DNA from: Gryganskiella cystojenkinii | Taxonomy: Eukaryota; Mortierellomycota; Mortierellomycetes; Mortierellales; Mortierellaceae | Direction: 5' to 3' | NCBI GenBank assembly: GCA_015852425.1 | Contig: JAAAIG010000425.1 | Coordinates: 1 to 32,073 of the forward strand | Length of the DNA stretch: 32,073 nucleotides | Shown: positions 21,325-31,897 of the stretch, piece by piece | Numbering within the stretch: the first letter of the stretch is position 1 | Layout of the letters: each line of letters starts with the position of its first letter | The notes under the pieces: generated by a model | Database searches by the model: none | The model's input: the letters and a program-made list of their open reading frames with translations, nothing else | Told to the model about the DNA's origin: nothing | Program-made: the position numbers and the translations under genes

Positions 21325-21768
21325 GTCCGGACTCATTTCTTCCCCCTTCTGCTCTTCCCTCGCTCCATTCATTTCCGTTCGTTGCCTCTTTCTCATTTAT
21401 ATTCACCAGTCAGATAAAGGAATCAGAGAGAGCATAGCGGGGGAGAAGGAAACACTCCCCCCCCCCTCCGCCTCACAGTCCAGCAGGAAATACAAGTATC
21501 GTCAGCGGTACGCTATCAAGACTAGGTCGCGCATGGTTGAGCAGATATTCGTCTCCTTTTATGAATTTAGAACTGAGAAACGACAACAAACAATCCGTGA
21601 TTTCGTTCTCAAGAGTCACCCAAACGCAGTTTGATGCAGTTCTAGCTGAACACCGTTTTTTTCAGAAAAACTGTAGAGTTTACCGCCCTTCCCACAACGA
21701 AGCGTATCCGACCTTTCACCTGAGATAGCAGAAAAGAAGATGCCAAGTATAACAACAGTTACACATGA
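21325..21768 (+). other. Region upstream of the Crinkler-like relic
   Basis: CT-rich at about 21335-21420 with a C-run at about 21457-21468. From 21506 to 21634 one frame reads a charged helical stretch (MVEQIFVSFYEF, then RTEKRQQTIRDFVLKSHP) before a TGA. From 21537 to 21728 another frame is open with no ATG-initiated start at its head. These could be decayed upstream pieces of the Crinkler-like gene, split by frame changes, but the resemblance is weak. Confidence 0.3.
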
Positions 21769-22530
21769 CTGGTCAGTAACATCAACCTTCCCGATAACAC
21801 CATTTTTTATCGCGCTTTGCAAAAGGTCAATTTCCTCTCTACCAAGTTCGCGAGCTACAAGTATGAGCTCCAGGGAACCACTGATTTGGCTCTTATGAAG
21901 AACGCCTACACCAAAGATGACAATTACGCCGCTGGAATACAAGTCGGCATTGAATTGACGAAACGTGTTGACGACTACAATAGCAGGCATGCAATTTTAC
22001 GGCCCCTCTCGGCAAGCCTGTCGTCGAGATCCGTACCTGTGATGGGTCTCACGGACTTGAACTCGTGTTTTTGTTTTTTCAGGCCTCAACCACGTGAGAT
22101 CATGAGCCGCACATTTGGTCTTCTGGATGGTGTTGCCTTATTCGAAGCAATCGCTGGCGAACCCTTTGAAGTGGGTCGAGGTTCGCGCGCGATTGCCACT
22201 CTGGACACCCCTTATAGGGCAAGATGTCTTTTTAAGGACGCTATTCCGGGAACAGACGGGGAAATTGTCATGTCACCTGAAGGATCTGCATCAGCAGAGC
22301 AGGTGAGAGTATTTCGAAGGCCCAAAACAGAGGTCACGGATGTGCTTCCAAGAAGAGACGTTGCAGATATGAGAGACGTTTTCGACGTCATGACCGAGGA
22401 GGAGAAAGAAGAGTGGCAGAAGAAATACATCCTCGATTTTATGAAGAGCGTCCCATTTTCCAGTCAATCATGCACTGATGTGGATTTCTCCACCCTTCCG
22501 TTTCCTTCTGTCTTCGAGTTGTGTACGTGA
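21769..22530 (+). pseudogene. Crinkler-like protein, truncated: PD-(D/E)xK nuclease-type C-terminal region
   Basis: Open frame of 253 codons bounded upstream by TGA at 21766-21768, with the first in-frame ATG only near 21895. It is therefore a 5'-truncated gene or an internal exon; a possible acceptor (GGTCAG) lies at 21771-21776. Seen in order: NLPDNTIFYRAL, KYELQGTTDLAL, AAGIQVGIELTKR, VPVMGLTDLNSCFCFF, LLDGVALFEAIAGE, and a charged end with MRDVFDVMTEEEKEEWQKK. The GTTD...GI.V.IEL...LTDL series is what I know from the nuclease-like domain of Crinkler-type proteins abundant in Mortierella-group fungi; these pair with an N-terminal P-loop module, absent here. The ExK lysine position reads Thr (ELT), so catalysis may be lost. 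Cellular role unknown. Confidence 0.55.
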
Positions 22531-22587
22531 GAGAGAGAAGACGGAGAGAGAGAGAAAGTTGTTTATTCATTATTGCTTGATAAATAG

Positions 22588-22782
22588 GGAAAACCTTGTT
22601 TACCTTGCGAAATACATCGTTTATCGTCGATCGGATTATTAACGTGGATCGAACTGGATCTGTCGTTTACAAACATTGATTACGATTCCTGGAAGGCACT
22701 TGAGAGGAAACCTCGACAGCTGCCCTCTCTCAGATCCGTTAACCTTGATCAATATCACTATATGAAGGGATTATCATCCTGA
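22588..22782 (+). pseudogene. Possible LRR/F-box relic
   Basis: Sixty-four codons between TAG (22585-22587) and TGA (22780-22782), with no initiator at the head. It reads LLTWIELDLSFTNIDYDSWK and then LPSLRSVNLDQYHYMKGL, which has the LxxLxLxxTxI / LxxLxxVxL rhythm of LRR-type F-box proteins. Short and without a diagnostic motif; it lies in the same island as two clearer F-box relics. Confidence 0.35.
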
Positions 22783-22991
22783 AGATGTTTTGCTCGAGCG
22801 AGCAGCTAGGAAAAAAAAAAAAGGAACTTTGAATCCCTAGTATTTTTTTCAGCACGCCACCATTCTTCGCCACGTCACGTGTTTTCTAGGAGAGACAAAG
22901 ACACTTACTTCTCTTTCATCGCGCGCTCCATCACTTTTCTACTCTCTCCTCCCTCCATTAAAACAATCCTACCTTTTCACATCTTTTAACA
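22783..22991 (+). promoter_or_regulatory. OST5 promoter: TCACGTG box and CT-rich leader
   Basis: TCACGTG at 22875-22881 (an E-box of the Cbf1/bHLH type) lies about 110 bp before the OST5 start. From about 22900 to 22990 the plus strand is CT-rich, like the 5' leaders of other genes here. The binding factor is inferred from motif only. Confidence 0.35.
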
Positions 22992-23484
22992 ATGAGCCTG
23001 GCAACATCTGAACTGGTACCTTTGACTCCTGGAGCCATTCTTTTTACTGGGTTGACAATCTAAAAGCCAAACAGGGATCAGGACGGATGGACCAATTGGA
23101 CTAACCAACCACATTCCCCTTTGACGCTCCATGTAGGCAGCTGCTTGGGCTGCAGGTAGCCCATTCCAGGCCCCCCTGTCGACCTCGGCCCATCCTATTC
23201 TGGCCCTGACGACCTTGACAGCTGGTCTGTTCTTTGCCGCCAAGTTTGGAATGTATGTTTTATTTCTGGGCAACTCACCTTTCATCTGAAATGAACTCTT
23301 TGGATGAACAATGCATGGAGCTCGAGGGAAAAAAAGAAACTGACTAGAGTTTTCTTTTTTCTTTTGGACTATTAGTGCCGAGAAGCCTGTTCTCTCCTAT
23401 GATCTTGCCACCGCGATTCCCAGCTCAGTCTTGCTCGGTTTTGGCACCGTCTTCTTGTTCCTCGCTGTCGGGCTGTACGTGTAG
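22992..23484 (+). CDS. OST5: Oligosaccharyltransferase subunit OST5 / TMEM258
   Basis: Small two-pass ER membrane subunit of the oligosaccharyltransferase, which transfers the N-glycan to Asn in nascent proteins. Exons: 22992-23015, 23137-23252, 23376-23484; in phase, 82 aa, close to human TMEM258 (79) and yeast Ost5 (86). The N-terminal exon encodes MSLATSEL. Membrane segment 1 is HPILALTTLTAGLFFAAKFG, and segment 2 ends LLGFGTVFLFLAVGLYV. That end closely parallels the conserved GFGVLFLLLWVGIYV end of TMEM258, which is the main basis for the call. An alternative last junction (donor GTAGAA at 23482, acceptor CCACAG ending 23621) would keep GLYV and add 16 residues ending at 23674; see findings. 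Confidence 0.75.
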
Positions 23485-24235
23485 AACGAAACAGAAGACA
23501 AAGTAGAGACTCGACAACTTTCTTGCAGCGACCATACATACATACCCCCCCTCCACCATCCAACCAAGTAACCTGTATCTACGCCCACGCTCTTTTGTCG
23601 CCACACCATTGCGATCCCACAGGGAAATGACCGAGAGAAGCGGTATCTTTGGTGTAATCGAGGATGATAACTAAGGCAATAAAACTATATGGATAACAGC
23701 TGGTCGGGGATGCTGATGAGTTGTAGCTAGCAAAGGGTTATCTCCTCTCCAGCTTGGTAGTGATGAACAAAAAGGGTGAGGATAGTCCAGCCAGCAGGAA
23801 TGGAGATGCCCCTGATTCAGAGGGGTGCGTGTGTCTTTTTTTTGTGATTTCATCTCTATTGCTGCATCACAAAGAGACAGACAGAATGCGACCCTTTTCT
23901 CCCTTCCTGATGCAAACCGACTAATTATTATTTTTTCTGACTGCATCCTCTTTTCGTTTCTCATTTCACTTCTCGAATTCATTCCATTCTCCTTCTCTTT
24001 GCTACCCACTCCCTCCATCTCAACCACCGCATCGACATCCCTGCCTCATCCCAACGCAGAAAGCTTTCCTTCTCCATTCTTCCCCCATCCATCCTCCTCT
24101 ACCAAACCCCGTCGCATTTTACCCGTGAAGAACGTCCCATCCTTCCCTCCAGTCAACAAGTGACCAACTCTAATCTTCTTCCCGTCCCATTCTTATACAA
24201 ATCTCTCTTTTCGAAAGACACTGCGTTCTCTCGCC
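23485..24235. other. Intergenic between OST5 and the SIKE-family gene
   Basis: Contains the OST5 3' region (AATAAA at 23678-23683, likely poly(A) signal) and the SIKE-family promoter, which is strongly pyrimidine-rich from about 23935 to 24235. ORFs 23671-24027 (-) and 23825-24163 (+) are antisense to each other in the CT-rich tract and carry no domain. No additional gene is seen, apart from the possible OST5 exon at 23622-23674. Confidence 0.5.
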
Positions 24236-26032
24236 ATGACTGTCGACGACGGCGTGATGCAAAAGCTCTGGAAGCTTACCAATGAGCTGACCGCACAGCT
24301 GGTCTTCAACAGGAACGCGACTCTGGAACTTAAGCAACAACTAGCTGATCTCCAGGTAATGAATGAATGAACCCTTGTCGTTTCTCCATGTTGTCGTTTT
24401 TAGAGGTAAAGCTAATAGCTAACCCTTCTTCTTTTTCCCAAATATGATTGCTACTGCATCTGCTACTGTTTGAACGGCTCGATATCAATTGTCGAAAAAA
24501 AAGGCCAAGACTGCCCAGGGTCCTGTCGCGATCGCACAGGGCGTACCATCATACAGTCCACAAGGTAGGACGAAGAGCTCACCCTGAACAAAAAGAATCC
24601 CATGGCAGCTCCCCTTTCCGCCATTTTTTCGATGCTCGCGTGGTAGTATTGATTCTGTGTTTATGCTTTTTCATCCATGCTGAGAGCTTGCTTAATAACG
24701 CATGCCCTTTTTGTTCTCTGTCGTCCTCCTTCTATTTGATCAATTAGAGCATGCAGATTGGAGTTTAAGGATAGCGAATGAACGGCTACAAGAAGAAAAC
24801 GCACAGCTCCAGGAACAGCTCCGGGAATATGAGCGATGGATGGAATACATCATGACCAAGTTCCGACTGCAGAATGTAAAGAAGAGTCTTATTTTTATCT
24901 TCAGCTGGATCGCAACACTGTTTGTTATTCAGCACTGAACAGTGGATTAAGGCTCACCTATTTACATCTACTCTTTCTTTGCTCGCGTGTTAGTTTGCGA
25001 TGGCGCAAAGCAGGAAAGAAGCCTTGCATGACGCTTACCGAATGGCAGATCAAGAAGGGGTAAGACACCGGCGATTTTATTTTCTCTTCGTGCGAGTTGT
25101 CCTCACTAAGCTCAAAAGCCTTTCTTAGGGGGGGTTGGGGATGTCTTACGAACAACGTCCGACTCTAATTACCATAACCTTCATCATCGTCACACCTACA
25201 CTTATACTATCAGGAGCTCACTTCGAAACTACAGGAAGAGAATGCAATCCTTCAAGCAAGACTCGTCGATGTAGGAGTCGTGGCGCGAAAGGCGATCAGC
25301 GAGGAATATTACAACACGGAATCGATTATTGAGACGCTCGAGATGGAGAATCAAGGCCTGCGCGAGATGTTGGGTGTCGCCACAGACCACTCGATGAACC
25401 CAATAGCAGCTTCGACTGGGAACCGAGTCTCGTTTCCGAGCACAGGATCTTATGCAGCCTCGAGTGGTAGTGATCATGATCTTTCTCCGCAGAAACAACC
25501 AATACTGCAGCCGCATGATCGGAAATCAACAGTTTCTAATGGACCACCGGCGTCCTCTCTTCCAAGCTCAACAACCAGCTCTACAACAGTGTCTGGAGCC
25601 TCAACACCGGTAGCCGTACCGAACGAAGCTGTGACCAGCCTGGCCAAGCACGCAGCTCAACTGACACTGGATGCTGCTGAGGCATACAGATTGGAATCAA
25701 TTCCTACAGCGATCCCTGAGACAATCACGTCGACCGAGAAGGCAGAGATAGTAGAACAACGACCATCAAAAGCGCCTGCAGGCAAGAAGAAGGGTACAGA
25801 TTCGAAAACGGGATCAGCAACATCGGTGGGAACGACGTCTAAAGATGCCAGCGTCAAGGGCGGGATGACGATTAACACAACCCTTCCAGGATCGAAAAAG
25901 AATGCCACCACTAATTCAAATAACAGCAATAGCAACAACAGCAACAACACAAACAGCATCGCCAATGGTAGTTCTCACTCCAACTCGACTCCATCAAAGA
26001 ACAAAAAACCAACAAGAAAACAGAAGGCATAG
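24236..26032 (+). CDS. SIKE / FGFR1OP2-family coiled-coil protein (STRIPAK component)
   Basis: Family members are coiled-coil scaffolds in the STRIPAK phosphatase-kinase complex (animal SIKE1/FGFR1OP2, Sordaria SCI1), which in fungi controls hyphal fusion and development. Exons: 24236-24355, 24504-24564, 24748-24875, 24994-25059, 25214-26032; in phase, 397 aa. Residues 1-40 form a first helix (MQKLWKLTNELTAQLV). The core coiled coil (about 65-160) has IANERLQEENAQLQEQLREY, WMEYIMTKFRLQN, MAQSRKEALHDAYRMADQEG and ESIIETLEMENQGLREML, matching the SIKE family order. The remaining 230 residues are Ser/Thr/Asn-rich and disordered with a basic end (KNKKPTRKQKA). Human relatives are about 207-253 aa, so the tail is an addition. 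The exon 2 acceptor (after an A-run at 24503) is the least certain junction. Confidence 0.82.
25914..25990 (+). repeat. Asn/Ser codon repeat in the SIKE-family gene
   Basis: AAC/AGC/AAT codons give an Asn-Ser-rich run (NSNNSNSNNSNNTNS) near the C-terminus, a low-complexity linker before the basic tail. Confidence 0.7.
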
Positions 26033-26804
26033 TGGTCAGGCACAAGAGAGAGTCCCAAAAAAAAAGATATCCAGGCATTGAACATAGTAACAGACAACAT
26101 ACCACTTAACAACAGTCAAGCAACAAAGTAAAAGAGAAGCAAAATCTCGATCACATCATCAACAAGCAACCAGTCCCGTTGGCAAAGAATAAAACACCAG
26201 ATCCAAACAACGTGGTGGATAAGTCGTGACCTCCACCCCTCTCGCCATCGGAGAGCACTCCTATTTTTTTTTTTTTGCGTTGAGGTCAGGCTAGCTAGGC
26301 AAGGGGAAACAAAGTAGAGCTATGATATTGTGTCATTCTTGTATTGTCAGCAAAGTAAAGTCAGTGGAAAGGAACGAACCACTGTTCTCTTCGTTCAAGG
26401 ACTAGGAAAGGATCTTTCTTGATCTGCGGGATGACATGTTGCTTTTTTTAAGCTTTTGCAGTGTGCGCTATTTCCCTCTCCCCTCTTTGCATCTCCTTAT
26501 CTTTTTCCACTTCTTCCACACATTGCCCGTATTGTCCTCTTCTTCTTTCCTCGTCTCATCGGCCCTCCATTGCATTCCGCCTCATCCTTTTTAATCTTTA
26601 ATTCGTGACATTCCCTTCTAGTCCACACCTTTCATTCCTCGGACACTACAACTCGGAACAATCAACCTCTTCTCTCTTGTCTCTTTTCACTCTTTTCCCA
26701 TTCGTGCCTGCGCGCTATAACTCAGATACAGCCACTCAAGACAACAAAGACAAACCACAGTCAACAACACTGGCCGTGACCACAGCAATACCTTCATCCA
26801 CAAT
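26033..26804. other. Intergenic between the SIKE-family gene and the Sac2-like gene
   Basis: The 3' flank of the upstream gene includes an AATAAA at about 26188-26193 and an 11-14 nt T-run near 26262-26275. The segment from 26465 to 26720 is CT-rich and leads into the Sac2-like start. The ORF 26605-26841 crosses the start codon in another frame and has no domain. Nothing else is seen. Confidence 0.45.
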
Positions 26805-29800
26805 ATGGACAATACCCACACACACCCTATTCCATCCTTGAACAGCTCACAGCTGCAAGACTGGAACTGGGCAAAGCTTCAGAAACCTGCACGACCCTAT
26901 GCACGTATCCAACTGACCGTTGAGCCCGACCGATTCGTTCTCCAGCCTCTGGTGGATCCTTCTTCGTCTCCTCCTTCTTCAAGCGCTTCAGTCACGGACG
27001 AGAAAAAGGAAGGAAAAGGGAATGGGACTCGAGATGACCTGGTGCAGGTTCTCTTCCGGACAGTGAAACAGTCCCCTCAACAAAGGGATCTACTTGTCCA
27101 CGATCAACAAGACGACAGGGAAACGGTGGACGAGCCAAAGAGGCATGTACAAGAAGAGCAGGCTATCGAGCCTTCTGTCGAAACTGAAATCCCCTCAACA
27201 GAAACGACTGCAACAAACGATACCGAAGAGCAATCCCACCGTGTTTCTTTTATCGAGCCTGGTAACAAACTCTTTCCGATCACCACAGTAGCCAAAAAAA
27301 AATGATACTATTTCTGATCTTCATCAATACTGATCCCTAGACCCGTTTTTTCGTTTTTTTTTGACCGACTGGCACATTTCTTTGGAGTATAGGAACCTAT
27401 GTTCGATCTGCTAGTGCTCGTGACTACCTCATTTACGGTTGCATTGGATTGTTAGATCTTTATACTGGTACTGTTTTTGTGGGAAGCTCTATGGCCGCTG
27501 TTATCCACGTCTCTTTTGCGCCATCCACTCAATCGCTTAATGACCACGACGTTTTTTATTTATTTACTTAGGACCGCACCTTATCGTCATTGCCTCTGTA
27601 AAGGCATTGGGCGACATTGAGGACAAGCCCGTGTTTGCGATTGACAAGGTGGCCATCTTGCCCATGGAGGTATACGAATCACAACTGGTTCTGGATCGCC
27701 TCGCACAATTCATCGACCCCAGCGGTGGACCCGTCTCCACTTCCCATATCGATCGGGGTTCAGAGTCCTCGAGCACGCTTGCAACGCCTGTGCCTGAACC
27801 GGACACAGATTATCAGGCGGCGATCGCTGTCCCTGACACAACAACGATACCTGTGAAATCACCAAAGATCAGGTTCTCGTTTCTGGGACTCAAACACGAC
27901 AAAACTCTACAGAAATCGGCCTCGACTCCAAATATTCCTTCACAACAACAATCGGAGGCTGAGGCTCGCGCTACTTCGCCAATAATGAGTTCTCTCAGTC
28001 CGAAAAGGGTCTCGTTTGAAGTGCCTCGACTGGACGCTGTTGATGGAAAAGAGAGCACCTCTGTTCAACAACCCACTGCATCATCAACAGTAAAGGCACC
28101 CTCTGGATTTTTCAGTAAGTTGCTCGAAAAGAAACCCAGGAAGAGCATCGACAGAACTGTGCCTCAGTCTGAAGAAGTCAACAACAATGGCACTCAACTG
28201 CCTGTCCCTAATCAAGTCAATAACGAAACTACAGCTGAGGTTACCGTCGAACAGATTAGACAAGATGGGACACCCGCACCTCCGGTCATCACTATCGACA
28301 CCAATGTTGTAGGAGATAGTCTACTGCCGGCAGGCGTCAGATCACCCATGGATGAAGTAGAGCAGTTTATGGTCAATTCGAAGAAGAAGCTTGCGGACTG
28401 GAGCGATGAAGCTGTTGCTGGAGTTTTGAAGACATCCGCGTCATTGTCAAAATCCATCAATGACCTCCAAGAAAAGGACAACAAGGGTGCTCAAGAGATT
28501 GTCGCAACAGCGATCCCTGCAATCAGCGCCACTGCAGCCGTGATTGGAGGGGGAGAAGAGTTTGAGAGAAACAAATCCCTGGATCGACGCGTGATCCGCG
28601 AGATGTCTTCCATCTTTGGAACCGGTTTCTACTTCTCGACCGAGTTCGATTTGTTATCGTCGATGCAGAAACGATCTGATTTTGCGAGGGAACAGCCTGC
28701 GGCCGATATTCCCCTGTGGTGTCAGGTCGACAAACGGTTCTGGTGGAACGAACACCTGTCGAAGGAGTTCTTGGACATCAAGGTAAACCCCATCGATTAT
28801 ATAACTAAAGATAGAGGTGAACATATTCTGAATTCTTGACTCATCTCTTACCTCCTTTAAATACTAGGCACACGGATATGTCTTGCCAATCATGCAGGGA
28901 TATGTCGAGATTGAGCAATGCGAGATCGAGGAGCAGCCCTTCGAGTTTACTTTAGTCTCCAGGAGAAGCAAGTACAGATCAGGTCTGCGGTATCAGAGAC
29001 GCGGTATTGACGAGCAAGGAAACACGGCCAATTTTGTCGAAACAGAACAACTTTTGCGCATAACAGTATGTATCGATTCACCCAATATGACTACTCAACA
29101 GGATCCATCTTTCATAACGTATACTCACGTGCATGCAACACGTTCTCCTTCGTAACAGCGGGATGACAGCGACCATCAAGTCTCATTTATACAGACACGT
29201 GGCTCAATCCCTCTCTTTTGGTCCCAATCGCCTTATCGACTAAAGCCGATCCCGGTCCTGGAGAGAACCGAGGAAGAAAATATGGAAGGATTCCAAAAGC
29301 ATGTCAGTAGTCAGATGGACAAGTATGGTCGTCAGATCTTTATCAGTCTTGTGGAACAACATGGACGAGAAGTCATTGCAGGGTCCGCATACACGCAATA
29401 CGTCGAAAAGTTGGCAGAGCCTCAAGTCAGGTGAGAATCAACGATTACTATTTATATAATCGAGCGGTATCAATGCCTTTTTTTTCTAACAAGAACGTGA
29501 ACATTTTATCCGCGAACTAGATATGTCCAATTTGACTTTCACGAGCAATGCAGAGGCATGAAGTATGAGAATATCGACCGACTCATCAAATCGCTCGAGG
29601 TCCCGATCCAAGAACTCGGATACTGTTGGCTCGCTCCTCGGAACGATGGCGTGACCAGAGATGACGACGGATTCTTTGAACGACTTTACGAACAAAAGGG
29701 AGTCATTCGTACCAACTGCATGGATTGTCTCGATCGCACTAACGTTGTCCAATCCGCCATCGGCCGTCATATCCTAAACCACCAACTCTTGCGACTCGGG

Positions 29801-31897
29801 ATTGCCTCTTTCCCTGATAAGGGACTCTCGGTCTATGAAGACTTTGAAAACGTCTTTAACCATGTATGGGCTAACAATGGAGACGCGATCAGCCGTGAGT
29901 ATGCAGGGACGAGTGCACTCAAAGGCGATTTCACGAGAACTGGAAAGAGAAACTTACAGGGGATGGTTAACGATGCAACAAACTCGATTGCAAGAATGTA
30001 TCAGAACACGTTCAAGGATTATTTCCGGCAGGCGGCGATTGACTACCTCTTGGGCGTCGAAGGTGTAGAGGTGTTCAAGAACCTGCAAACGACCGCGTTT
30101 GGAACTGCAGTTGTTCCCCCACCAATATTGCCACCTCCAATCTCCTTGCCAGAGCCACAGCAGTCGAATCAGATCCAGATCCAAACGTCCGCATCGACAC
30201 CAGCATTGTCAGCTCTTGCTCGAGAGAGTGTAACGGCAGGATCCAAGTCTGAGGGTCTACTTCCATCGTTGATTCCGCTTGATGCCAATCAACAGGGACG
30301 GAATCTGGGAGACGAGAAGGCTGAGGACGCATGGGTCCGTATCCGAGAAGCTGCGATCGAGACTTCGGCCGAGATTGTGATCTCACCCGGGGAAGAGCGC
30401 TGGAAGGGCTGGACATTTATCTGTTGCTCAAACGAGATCAGCTCTGCTCTGACCTCTGCATCGTCACCGTATTCTTCACCCAGCCAAAGAGTCAATGGAT
30501 CTCCCAAGAAAAAATCGCCTTGGTCCAAGGTTATCCCCGCTGTCATCGATGCCCAGGATCCAAAGAAGGATGCCCTAAAGGAAGATGTCGCTCCAGTCTT
30601 TTACGACGAAAAAATTGTCCTCTTGACGGAAAAGGCGCTTTACATATGCACGTACGACTACGAGATGGAGAAGGTCCTCGAGTTTTGGCGTTTAGCACTG
30701 GAAAAAATGACTGGAATCGATAAGGGAGCCTATTTCTTGACGGCGCAGGACAAGACCAAGATGGGACTGGACCCTCTGGAGAACTATGGTTTCGCTGTGA
30801 TTTACCGAGCCAGCGCTGCGGGTGAGACCTTGAGAGTCAACAGCGGCAGTGTCCGAAACCGGCGCATGATGGGAGGTGCGAATCGTACACCGGACCTTGA
30901 TCTCGTTCAGGAGGTGGATGAAGTGAATGGTGATCTGCTTGGGGGACCGCAACAGGCCGATAAAGCCGGTGTTGAGACTGATTTCGAGGATGGCAGGTCG
31001 GCCAAGAGCATTTTGAGAAACGAAGTCAAAGAATTCAACACAGTTCGGTTCAAAATTGTCAAGCATCCGGTGACCTCGATCGTACCCTATGTTACTTCTT
31101 CGACTGTGGATTCAGGTCAGAGCAAAGCCAACCCGTCGGGATACAGACGAACTGCTCAAGACTGTGTTGAGTGGGTTGTAACGGAAATTGTCCAGGCTCG
31201 ATGCGAACTGATTTCTGTGGCCGAGAAGGACTACGGCTCTGATGCAATTGGCGCTGTCTATGAGACTCCTCCAACCTCGTCAACGCAAAATCTGCAGGTT
31301 AAGAGGATCAGCCAACACGGTGCCTCGCCCAGCGAGGAGTACTCGAGATTGTCGTCCGTGCAAGTTGACTTGGTGATCCGAGATCGTGTCCTTCAGTCCC
31401 TTGAGGTCGCTGCTCAGTTGGAAGCACCGTCGCTGAAGAATCTTTCTTCTAATCCTGATACAAAGAAACCCAAAAAGTCCCTCTCTGCATTCTTTACCTC
31501 CGCTTCATCCTCCATTGGGCAGACCAACGATCAAAGGCAGCTCATGCCCCCGGCCTCCAACAACAAGTCGTGGCTCAAGAAGTTTTCGTTTGGAAACAGC
31601 AGCAGCACTGAGGAAGACTTTTCCGAGGACGAGGACGAGGCTCTGGAGCAAAGACGAAACGCCAAAGTCGTCAAGGAATCCGGGCCTTCGTTGAACAAGT
31701 CTGAGAGGCTGGGACTCATGAACACGGAAGCCCAGCAAGCTCAACAGACGTCTTTGGTTGATTCGGAAGCCGATGGTGCATCATCCTTGCTGTCCTCGCC
31801 AAGCCAGAGTTTGATTCCAGGGACATCGAACAGGCGGAATAGCGGCAACAATGGTGGCGTCTTTGCCAAGTTTAAGCAGGCGGTCAAAAACCTGTAG
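26805..31897 (+). CDS. Sac2 / INPP5F-like phosphoinositide phosphatase
   Basis: Sac-family lipid phosphatase, by orthology probably removing the 4-phosphate of PI4P on endosomal membranes. Exons: 26805-27261, 27393-27467, 27572-28782, 28868-29065, 29195-29430, 29521-31897; in phase, 1517 aa. The Sac domain starts near YLIYGCIGLLDLYTGPHLIV (about 165) and resumes after a long Ser/Thr-rich insertion (about 215-510) at FYFSTEFDLLSSMQ and VDKRFWWNEHL. It continues with ISRRS-like LVSRRSKYRSGLRYQRRG, TRGSIPLFWSQSPYR and FDFHEQCRGMKYENI. The catalytic CX5R loop is RTNCMDCLDRTN, with Cys about 792 and Arg about 798. WANNGDAISREYAGTSALKG and KGDFTRTGKRNL follow. A C-terminal hSac2-type domain (about 990-1330; AWVRIREAAIETSAEI, YDEKIVLLTEKALYICTYDY, FWRLALEKMTGIDKG) separates it from Sac1 and synaptojanin. 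The tail is disordered. The whole order matches animal INPP5F (about 1130 aa). Confidence 0.88.

Noticed and set aside
22060..22082. Intron ending at the TTTTTTCAG near 22081 in the Crinkler-like frame
   Set aside because: The frame and family pattern (LTDLN through the following aromatic strand) continue without interruption, and any donor would make an intron too short or break the domain.
23671..24163. Antisense ORF pair in the SIKE-family promoter
   Set aside because: Both lie in CT-rich sequence, mirror each other and show no domain or splice signals.
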